From NCBI GenBank assembly GCA_964626065.1, contig CAZVDE010000052.1:1-12028 (forward strand): a stretch of DNA of 12,028 nucleotides, written 5' to 3'. Source of the DNA: UBA3910 sp964626065. Lineage in GTDB: Bacteria; Bacillota; Limnochordia; Darwinibacteriales; Darwinibacteriaceae. The notes below the pieces were generated by a model. It was not told the DNA's origin. It did no database searches and saw nothing but the letters and a program-made list of their open reading frames with translations. Of the stretch, positions 1 through 5,882 are shown piece after piece (position 1 is the stretch's first letter; each line of letters begins with the position of its first letter). The position numbers and the translations under genes are program-made.

Positions 1-68
1 GCTAAAGCCCAAGACCCAAGTGCTAAAACAAGTACAACCGCTAGAGTGATACTCATCAATCTTTTCAT
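1..68 (-). CDS. Exported protein, N-terminal fragment (cut by window edge)
   Basis: Only the first 22 codons are inside the window; the gene continues past base 1. The visible peptide is a textbook signal peptide: a charged start (MKRLM), a hydrophobic core of about 14 residues (ITLAVVLVLALGSW) and a probable ALA cleavage motif. The ATG at 68-66 is preceded by a perfect AAGGAGG at 85-79, ten bases upstream, the best ribosome binding site in the cluster. It follows the 514-aa gene on the same strand after a gap of 103 bases, the longest gap in the cluster. It may therefore have its own promoter or be expressed at a different level from the upstream genes. The family cannot be judged from this fragment. 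From context it is a further exported component, possibly a surface subunit; that is inference. Confidence 0.75.
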   Translation of the reverse strand, partial: MKRLMSITLAVVLVLALGSWAL

Positions 69-171
69 TATTTGTTTTCCTCCTTAGGATGTTTAATTGT
101 GAAGCTTTGTTGCACAAATCTTACTGTAAATAATCTGCCTACCCCACCACCCCCCTTGAACACATCTATAT

Positions 172-1716
172 CTATTGTTCATCCACCGGATAGTTGACTA
201 AAACTTCATGCAATTCTGTTAAAATAATGTTAGAACCGTGGCCTACTTCAATTTCCAGTGAATAGGAACCATTAGCTAGTGAGGCGTACCCCTCTGCTCG
301 CAGGTTCTGCAGGGGAAATACCTGCTTTCCTTCTTGGAGTTCAAATCGAATGCGTTCTACGTATTCGCCGGCTTCATTCCGAATCACGCCGTTGATCACG
401 GGTGTAAAGGCCATGTTCCCACTGTTGGTTATATCTATTGAAAAATAGATTTGATTCTCTTCTGTGGCCTGCCAGGTTACACTGCGCACTTTCACGGCCG
501 GCTCTAAAACATCCCCAATGAAGACATTGATGGGTACAACCGCTTCACTGAGAAATTCATTTGTCCGGGCGTCAAAGGCCTTAAAGATTGCCCTGCCGTG
601 ATAGCTGCCTTCCTCTATTTGACGGGGAGGCACAACCGTCATGGCCAGACGGGTTTTTGCCCTGGCGGGGATGACGAATTCATCTTGGCTGCGAAGCAGA
701 AGCCACTCCGTTAAGGAATACTTATAATCCGGCATAATTTCGCCTAGTTCCACCTTTAACCGCACAGGTACACCCATAATATTTTCAAACTCGAAGATCT
801 GGCTTTTGTTCTCGCCGGCTCTCAGTTCGTGTTCTACCAAAGCGGGGAGAACAGCAACTGCACCTAATTCATCAAAGCCCGGAAAGTCATAATCCCCTTC
901 GTTGATTATCAAGGGTTCGCTGTGCAAAATCTGACCGCTCTCGCCGTATCTAAAAAATACTTGCAGCGTGTATTCACCCGGAATTAGGTGGCGAGTGATC
1001 GTACCCATGAATTTAACTTCAGCGCCGGGATAAATCCTGGTGGTATCAGAATTAGAGCTAGCACCGGCGGGGGTGCGCAGTGTCACCCGTTCCACCAAAC
1101 GCCGTTCCTGATCCCTGATTGTCACCTCACCGGAAACCACATGTTCTAGGGCAGATGTATTCTTGAATAAGGCAGTCACTTGGGGAAGCCCCTGCTGATT
1201 TGGTTCCACTGTTAAAGCTGTCATTTCAGCAGTTGGCCGCACACCCGCCTTTTCAACTTTAATGCTCAAGCGCACCGCGTAGCGTACCTGAAAGCCGATA
1301 CCGGAAGTGATTTCCGGGGGCCTGGGCTCAACCATAATGATTACGGTATGTGAGCCTCCGGCCGAATAGGGCACACGCAGCGTCCCCTTCACCTTACCTT
1401 CCGCATCGGGCGGTACTCTCACAACTTCATCTTCCAGCGTGACCCAACTTGTCGCGGAAAAGGCCGGATTGGTAGGCAGTTGGTAAATAAGACTGCCGCT
1501 TAATTGCTGTACTGGTTCGTATAAAGTCAAATCTACTAGTTCCTCGGTCATACCCGGTGTAAGATGAATCTCAAACTCCCGCTGATCGCCCGGCCTCACA
1601 TTCATCTCAATTACTAAGGGGCGCACACCCACCGCCATGACTACTGCGTTAGCGGCCAAAAAGATGGTTAAGACGGCAAACAATACAAATGTTTGTTTTC
1701 GGACCTTTACTGGCAA
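172..1716 (-). CDS. Exported multi-domain Ig-like/DUF916-like protein
   Basis: This 514-residue protein starts with a TTG codon. That start is chosen because GGGAGG lies 8 bases upstream and the reading begins directly with a signal peptide (basic KVRK, then a hydrophobic stretch at residues 10-28). The next ATG lies in the distal part of that stretch. The mature N-terminus (VGVRPLVIEMNVRPG, then alternating strands, a ProPro-AspAla segment and a closing strand near 125) is laid out like the chaperone-like DUF916/fimbrial-chaperone beta-sandwich. At least two further beta-rich Ig-like repeats follow (about 165-270 and 290-400), with another at 405-510 containing a typical SGNMAF turn. No transmembrane anchor or sorting motif is seen at the C-terminus, so the protein is probably free in the periplasm or surface space, or held by partners. 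It starts 16 bases after the preceding gene's stop. A role as chaperone or structural stalk for the cluster's surface product is inferred, not shown. Confidence 0.72.
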   Translation of the reverse strand: MPVKVRKQTFVLFAVLTIFLAANAVVMAVGVRPLVIEMNVRPGDQREFEIHLTPGMTEELVDLTLYEPVQQLSGSLIYQLPTNPAFSATSWVTLEDEVVRVPPDAEGKVKGTLRVPYSAGGSHTVIIMVEPRPPEITSGIGFQVRYAVRLSIKVEKAGVRPTAEMTALTVEPNQQGLPQVTALFKNTSALEHVVSGEVTIRDQERRLVERVTLRTPAGASSNSDTTRIYPGAEVKFMGTITRHLIPGEYTLQVFFRYGESGQILHSEPLIINEGDYDFPGFDELGAVAVLPALVEHELRAGENKSQIFEFENIMGVPVRLKVELGEIMPDYKYSLTEWLLLRSQDEFVIPARAKTRLAMTVVPPRQIEEGSYHGRAIFKAFDARTNEFLSEAVVPINVFIGDVLEPAVKVRSVTWQATEENQIYFSIDITNSGNMAFTPVINGVIRNEAGEYVERIRFELQEGKQVFPLQNLRAEGYASLANGSYSLEIEVGHGSNIILTELHEVLVNYPVDEQ

Positions 1717-1732
1717 GAAATTTCCCTCCCTG

Positions 1733-2590
1733 TTATTCCTGAATAGAAACCTCTATTTTGATTACGCCGGCATAGTTTCCGGCCCGGTGTTCCCAGCCCG
1801 CTTCCGTTTCGACTCTAAAACTAAGTGTAGTACCCCAACCATATTCGCTGCCCAAAACGGAGACCGCTTCGCTCAAGCACTGCCGTTTTTCCCCAACAAG
1901 CGACAGCTGCAGAGGTGGTTTAACCGGTTCACGGTCCGACCGGCCCAACTTGATCGCTTTTTCCTCCTGATAAAACAGCCCGGAAGATAGAAGATTGATT
2001 ACCCAATCACCGTGATTGGCCCAAACCGTAACCTCAACCGGCTCTTTGGCTTGATACAAGCCCGGGCCCGGTATCTGCAGTTCGATCTGCTGCGGTTCCA
2101 CTGCGATCTGGGTGTAGCGGTTGACAGCAATTTCCACCGGAATATCCCTGCCCTGCGGGGAAGTGAGCCTGCCCCGATAGGTGCCTGCCCGGATTTCCTC
2201 GTTGTAAAGGGCGACCAGCTGCAAATCCGCGTACTCGTCTTCACTTGCTAAAAGCAGAGTTTGGTTGAAGGACGTAGTTATTTTCTGCAAGTTTGAGTCG
2301 TAGGGCGTTGTTAGAAACACCATCGCCCGGGGAAACAGGCGGCCGTCTTCATCCACTAGGTCAGATAAGCTGAACTTCAGGGGTTCCGTATTTTTTGTTG
2401 TCCTGTACAATCTAAAGTCGGCTAATTCGCGCCTCTGCTCATTTGGAAAACCATCCAGCACCAGGCGAATGATTTCCCCTTCAACCGAATAGCTGCTGCC
2501 TTCTTCAGCCGCAGCCGAATTGAACAGTGCCGCACAGGCAAGTATTGCAAACAGCACAAGCCAATGACCAGACTTGAATTTTCCGCTCAT
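1733..2590 (-). CDS. Exported two-domain beta-sandwich protein
   Basis: This 285-residue protein starts at the ATG at 2590-2588, which places a clean signal peptide at the N-terminus (basic KFK, hydrophobic core 10-23, cleavage near SAAA/EE at 28) behind a G-rich SD-like GGGGGG. The reading frame is open to a TTG at 2653, but that start would put 21 extra residues before the signal peptide. Residues about 33-160 form an Ig-like domain ending in AGTYRGRL...IPVEIAVN, a motif also seen in DUF916-like proteins. Residues about 162-285 form a second beta domain. Its closing strands (FRVE...AGNYAGVIKIEVS) resemble the end of the 174-aa protein that opens the cluster, including the aromatic-Thr/Ala-Gly-x-Ile turn before the last strand. 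It could be a subunit-like adaptor or a dedicated chaperone. I do not recognise a named family with certainty. Confidence 0.7.
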   Translation of the reverse strand: MSGKFKSGHWLVLFAILACAALFNSAAAEEGSSYSVEGEIIRLVLDGFPNEQRRELADFRLYRTTKNTEPLKFSLSDLVDEDGRLFPRAMVFLTTPYDSNLQKITTSFNQTLLLASEDEYADLQLVALYNEEIRAGTYRGRLTSPQGRDIPVEIAVNRYTQIAVEPQQIELQIPGPGLYQAKEPVEVTVWANHGDWVINLLSSGLFYQEEKAIKLGRSDREPVKPPLQLSLVGEKRQCLSEAVSVLGSEYGWGTTLSFRVETEAGWEHRAGNYAGVIKIEVSIQE

Positions 2591-2671
2591 TCTCGACCCC
2601 CCGCTTCCCCTTGCACACAGTATTATTTCCGCGATTTTCCATAATATACACAAAAAGGGTGGCCTTCCTCC

Positions 2672-3991
2672 CTAAAACTTAAATCTTAACCCTGCCCTGA
2701 CTGTGCTGCCGGTTTGCCCATCCCAGGAAAAGGACAGCCGAGCAGCGATTGGTTTTCGTTCAAAGACGGTAAGGCCCGCCTGATGGCGCACCGCTTGTTG
2801 CTCCCGAACATTCTCCGCCTGATACCACAGGCCACAGTAGTTAAGATCTTGATCGAGCCGAACCCGCCAGTTAAATTCCGGACTGCCCGGCGGGGCGGCC
2901 AAGGTGAAACGTATGGGCAGTACTGTAACTGAGATTTTTGTTTTTTCCCCCAAACACACCTCATCGCGGACCCCCACCAACAGCGATGCGGCACCCTCAC
3001 CGCCGCCCAACTCAGCGACAAAGTAGAGATCCTTGCCCAATCCCGCTTCCGCACCCATTACAAAAAACAGCTGCGGAAGGGTCCGGACTGAGCCGTAGAC
3101 CTTACTGCCGCTGCCTAAGGGAATGGAGCCGTTTGCAGCTGCGCCCCGTGTGCCCGAATGAAAATTTGCCCCAATCTCAAATTCAACGGGCCGCTTCACG
3201 GGCGTTTCTTCCATAAATAATTCCAACCCGGCAATAGAACCTACCGCGACGAAGGGGCGATCCGCAGGCAGCAAATCAACCGGGATTGAAGCGGCAGCTA
3301 AGTACAGGGCGAAATATTGGTACTCCGTTCTTGCGTCTGTTTTTACTTCGCGGGATAAAACGGCGATGGGGCGCTTTGGCTCAGCACTAATTTCCGCGGT
3401 TGTCCGCACTTCAACTGCACTGCCCCCAAGTGTTTCGTAAACTAGGCTTATTTCCGATTCTACCTGCCCTGCCCGCTGCTGCACATGAATGGGCAGAACC
3501 TTGATTAGCAATCTTTCTTCTTTACGCCCCAGCGCAGGTGCGGACAGCCGCCTGCTGGAAATATTGACCACCAAGGGCTCGCCCTCCATCGTAAGCAGCC
3601 ACGAATCGTATTTTCCCTGCCCGTGGGAGCGGCCCATTTCCCCTTGCAGACTGGGCTTAAAATGATATTCGCTGTCAAAGAGCAGATTGAAAGCGAAGTT
3701 TTCCTGCTGCAGCAGCCATAACCCCGGGCCCCGTTCGTTTGTGTCAAATTTAAGGCCCAGGCTCAATAAAGCCCACGCCTCCCGCTTTAGCTCCACAAAA
3801 TGCAGAGCGTAGCCCACAACGGTCGTGCCTGCACCCTCTGGAAAATCGGGCCAGTTTTCCATGAGCAGCTGCCGGGCAATTTCAACTGTCCACTCCGGCA
3901 CCGCCTCTTCCGCGGCAGCGATAGGGGCCGGTGCAAATAAGTGAATGACAAGCAAAGAAACTAAAAAGCGTCCAACAATCCCTCGTCTCAT
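2672..3991 (-). CDS. Exported protein with C-terminal outer-membrane-barrel-like region
   Basis: This 439-residue protein starts at an ATG 13 bases after the secretin stop, with a G-run as weak SD. Residues 1-27 are a signal peptide (RRG start, hydrophobic VSLLVIHLF, AAA/EE cleavage). Residues 30-265 are mixed alpha/beta. A stretch at 162-235 (LIKVLPIHV..., then VEVRTTAEI and YFALYLAAA) has a loose secretin-core-like rhythm but no secretin signature. From about 268 to the end the sequence becomes alternating polar/hydrophobic strands with glycine and aromatic residues, and it finishes VRAGLRFKF, with Phe as the last residue. This is the signature BAM-recognised outer-membrane barrels carry. 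Roughly 10-12 short strands would fit. Its position next to the secretin suggests an outer-membrane partner, assembly factor or secretin scaffold. The barrel call rests on pattern only; a soluble beta-rich protein remains possible. Confidence 0.65.
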   Translation of the reverse strand: MRRGIVGRFLVSLLVIHLFAPAPIAAAEEAVPEWTVEIARQLLMENWPDFPEGAGTTVVGYALHFVELKREAWALLSLGLKFDTNERGPGLWLLQQENFAFNLLFDSEYHFKPSLQGEMGRSHGQGKYDSWLLTMEGEPLVVNISSRRLSAPALGRKEERLLIKVLPIHVQQRAGQVESEISLVYETLGGSAVEVRTTAEISAEPKRPIAVLSREVKTDARTEYQYFALYLAAASIPVDLLPADRPFVAVGSIAGLELFMEETPVKRPVEFEIGANFHSGTRGAAANGSIPLGSGSKVYGSVRTLPQLFFVMGAEAGLGKDLYFVAELGGGEGAASLLVGVRDEVCLGEKTKISVTVLPIRFTLAAPPGSPEFNWRVRLDQDLNYCGLWYQAENVREQQAVRHQAGLTVFERKPIAARLSFSWDGQTGSTVRAGLRFKF

Positions 3992-4004
3992 ACCTAACCC
4001 CCCA

Positions 4005-5183
4005 TTATTTGATCACGGGAGTGACAAAAATCAGCAGCTCCTTTTCAGATGCTCGAGTTGTATCGCTTCTGAATAACCAGCGGATGATGGGGATGCTCCC
4101 CAAAACGGGCACCTTTTTGCTGTGTTCGCCCGATTCTTGGAGCGTCATACCCGCCAATACCGCCGTTTGTCCATCTTGCAGTTTGACCACGGTGGATACA
4201 GAAGATTGCTTCACAACCAGATTACTGCGTGATTCGCTCACCAAATGGCTCATCTCGGGCGCAATAGCAAGCAGTATCTCATCACCGTAAACCTGGGGTG
4301 TTACCTTTAAGCTCATGCCCACTTCAACTCGTTCCACCCGTGTCGTTTTATCCCCGGAATCGGCCAGCAGCAAAATCTGCCTGTCACCCACAAAAAGGTG
4401 AGCGGCCTGGCCGCTGCTCACTAGGACGCGGGGATCGGCATGGATCTTCGCCTCCTGCGTCTCTTCCAGTGCTTTAAGGTTCAATAAAAGGTTGCCAAGT
4501 GCGCTTGTTTGCAGCAGGTGCAGGTTATCTCGCAGATTAATGGCACCCGCCCAGCCATCCGCAGCGTTTTGCTCCGTTGGCAGAGCTATTTGAAAGAGAT
4601 TGGTACCCAACTCCTTCAGCGCTTTGGTGGAGATCTCTGTCACGATAACCTGAATTTCTACCTGTTTTTGCGGTTTATCCAGTGCTTCTATGAACTGTAA
4701 AATCTTTTTCAATTCCAGCGGGGGCGCCGTGATAGTGAGCATCCTACCGCCCCGTTCCCCTTTCACATAACTGGTCAAAAAAGATGGTAAGGCCCCTAAG
4801 ACCTGTTCAGCCGTCATGTGCTGCAAAAAAACAACCTCGGTATCAGCAAGTTCGGCAAAGGTGTTGCTGCGGGGATCGGGCAGGCCAACTAGGTAAAAAT
4901 CGTCGATTTTGCGGAATGTAAACCCCCCGCCTATTAAAATCAGGCGCAAGGCTTGCTCCAGCGGAACGTCCTGCAGATCGGCCGTGACAACCCCACTGAC
5001 GGTAGAATCGGGAATAATGTTGATCCCGGTCTGCAGCGTAATCTCGTTTAAGGCATCCTTGATCCCGGTGTCAAACAAAAAGAGGTTGACAAGCGGTTGT
5101 TCCGGCGGTTCGACTGCCCCGGCAGCTACGCCCAACAGCAGCACAAGCACCAACACAAGTAGGGTATATTGTCTTTTCTTCAT
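4005..5183 (-). CDS. Short secretin (type II/III/IV-pilus secretin family)
   Basis: This 392-residue protein opens with a signal peptide (MKKRQ, then Leu/Val-rich 7-23). Residues about 33-100 match the short secretin/TonB N-terminal (N0/STN) fold: the pattern DTGIKDALNEITLQTGINI, then VSGVVTADLQDVPLEQALRL and a YLVG end. Residues 112-172 form one N1-type module (VVFLQHMTAEQVLGAL ... LTIT ... FIEALDKP). Residues 173-392 are the secretin core, starting QVEIQVIVTEIS and closing with the diagnostic VPVLGSIPIIRWLF (358-371) and ELLIFVTPVI (382-391). Secretins multimerise into a gated pore in the outer membrane for type II/III secretion or type IV pili. This one is compact (a single N1 module, no long C-terminal pilotin tail) and lacks the usual ATPase or platform neighbours. 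The SD is GGAGG, 7 bases before the ATG. The family call is firm; the substrate is unknown. Confidence 0.9.
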   Translation of the reverse strand: MKKRQYTLLVLVLVLLLGVAAGAVEPPEQPLVNLFLFDTGIKDALNEITLQTGINIIPDSTVSGVVTADLQDVPLEQALRLILIGGGFTFRKIDDFYLVGLPDPRSNTFAELADTEVVFLQHMTAEQVLGALPSFLTSYVKGERGGRMLTITAPPLELKKILQFIEALDKPQKQVEIQVIVTEISTKALKELGTNLFQIALPTEQNAADGWAGAINLRDNLHLLQTSALGNLLLNLKALEETQEAKIHADPRVLVSSGQAAHLFVGDRQILLLADSGDKTTRVERVEVGMSLKVTPQVYGDEILLAIAPEMSHLVSESRSNLVVKQSSVSTVVKLQDGQTAVLAGMTLQESGEHSKKVPVLGSIPIIRWLFRSDTTRASEKELLIFVTPVIK

Positions 5184-5225
5184 CTTTCACCCTCCAATTT
5201 CACTTCCGTTGAATTTTAAAGCCAA

Positions 5226-5750
5226 TCACAAACTGTCCGGGACTACAGTGAGCAAGATTGCGCCCGTATAGATCTGGGCCGGATTTTCCCAAAACACTGT
5301 AAGCCGAAAATCAAAAGCAACCTCAGCCACACCGGCCTGCCCGCTTTGCACCGGCCTGCGCTCCAGCGTAATCTCTTCCCAGACCTCCCCATCATATGCA
5401 GGTGAGTGCCGCCAGCGTAACTGAGAAATGTGAACTAATCCGCCGCGCTGCCCATATAAAAACTCTTCGGGTGCTGAAATCAGCAGCGTATAAGGCACAT
5501 TGCCCGATACGGTGGCGGTCACGGCCTCAATTTTGGTGGCCATAATCCCCGTCTTAATCCGGCTGGCGCTGCCCAGAATGTAATCGAAATCCGTTTCGGC
5601 GAAAATCAACTCGTTGGCATCCAGCTCCAAAATGATCATCTGGGGAATGGTAACTGTAACGGGAACATGCGCCCGGGCCATGGCCAATACGCTCTGCCCC
5701 GCCGTTAACAGCAGGATGACGACTAAAATGCTGCTCATGTATCTCCTCAC
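5226..5750 (-). CDS. Small exported pilin/spore-coat-U-like beta-sandwich protein
   Basis: First gene of the export cluster, 174 residues. The GTG at 5750-5748 is preferred because GGAGGAGG lies 7 bases upstream; an internal ATG at 5738 (residue 5) is an alternative with AGGAG close by. Residues 5-23 form a signal peptide (SSILVVILLLTAG, cleavage near VLA/MA). The mature part begins VTVTIPQMIILELD, has a central VSGNVPYTLLIS strand pair, and ends FDFRLTVFW...YTGAILLTVVP. This arrangement is typical of small beta-sandwich surface subunits such as spore coat U/DUF4402 and WxL-like proteins. The only cysteine-free, single-domain member of the cluster, it is a reasonable candidate for the exported subunit. 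No donor-strand peptide or LPxTG motif is evident. The family assignment is by pattern and not certain. Confidence 0.68.
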   Translation of the reverse strand: MRRYMSSILVVILLLTAGQSVLAMARAHVPVTVTIPQMIILELDANELIFAETDFDYILGSASRIKTGIMATKIEAVTATVSGNVPYTLLISAPEEFLYGQRGGLVHISQLRWRHSPAYDGEVWEEITLERRPVQSGQAGVAEVAFDFRLTVFWENPAQIYTGAILLTVVPDSL

Positions 5751-5816
5751 TTCTGTACCTCCTCCCCCATACTATTTCCCAAATGTTACCTCTTATGCGA
5801 AGATCTTCTCCTTTAG
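5751..5816 (-). promoter_or_regulatory. Leader of the export cluster: SD and weak promoter candidate
   Basis: This 66-base stretch lies between the catalase terminator and the first gene of the export cluster, so the cluster's promoter must lie here or the cluster is read through the terminator. A strong SD (GGAGGAGG, 5765-5758) is clear. A -10-like TAGTAT sits at 5774-5769, but no good -35 lies 16-18 bases upstream. A GCATA at 5798-5794 sits 17 bases before an AATAGTA, loosely like a sporulation sigma-G-type promoter, with mismatches. A perfect 10-base palindrome GAAGATCTTC at 5799-5808 could be an operator. The sigma factor cannot be assigned. Confidence 0.3.
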
Positions 5817-5864
5817 AAAAAAATAAAACCGGGCTTTGGCCCACTTAGGGGATAAAGCCCGGTT
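5817..5864 (-). terminator. Intrinsic terminator of the catalase gene
   Basis: A perfect 11-bp inverted repeat (AACCGGGCTTT at 5827-5837 and AAAGCCCGGTT at 5854-5864) with a 16-base loop. Read on the minus strand it is followed by a U-rich tract (TTTTATTTTTTT, forward A-run 5817-5828). It begins 19 bases after the catalase stop and isolates catalase from the export cluster. Confidence 0.92.
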
Positions 5865-5882
5865 AAAAGGATTTGACTCACA

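Noticed and set aside
1637..1990. 117-codon plus-strand frame across the junction of two export genes
   Set aside because: Antisense to two genes with clear signal peptides and SDs; no independent support.
2591..2653. Upstream TTG start extending the 285-aa protein by 21 residues
   Set aside because: It would place a non-signal-like stretch before a clean signal peptide, and its SD spacing is too long. The ATG at 2590 is better.
5769..5798. Sporulation sigma-G-type promoter before the export cluster
   Set aside because: GCATA fits the -35 loosely, but AATAGTA mismatches the -10 at two positions. One weak match cannot support a sporulation claim.
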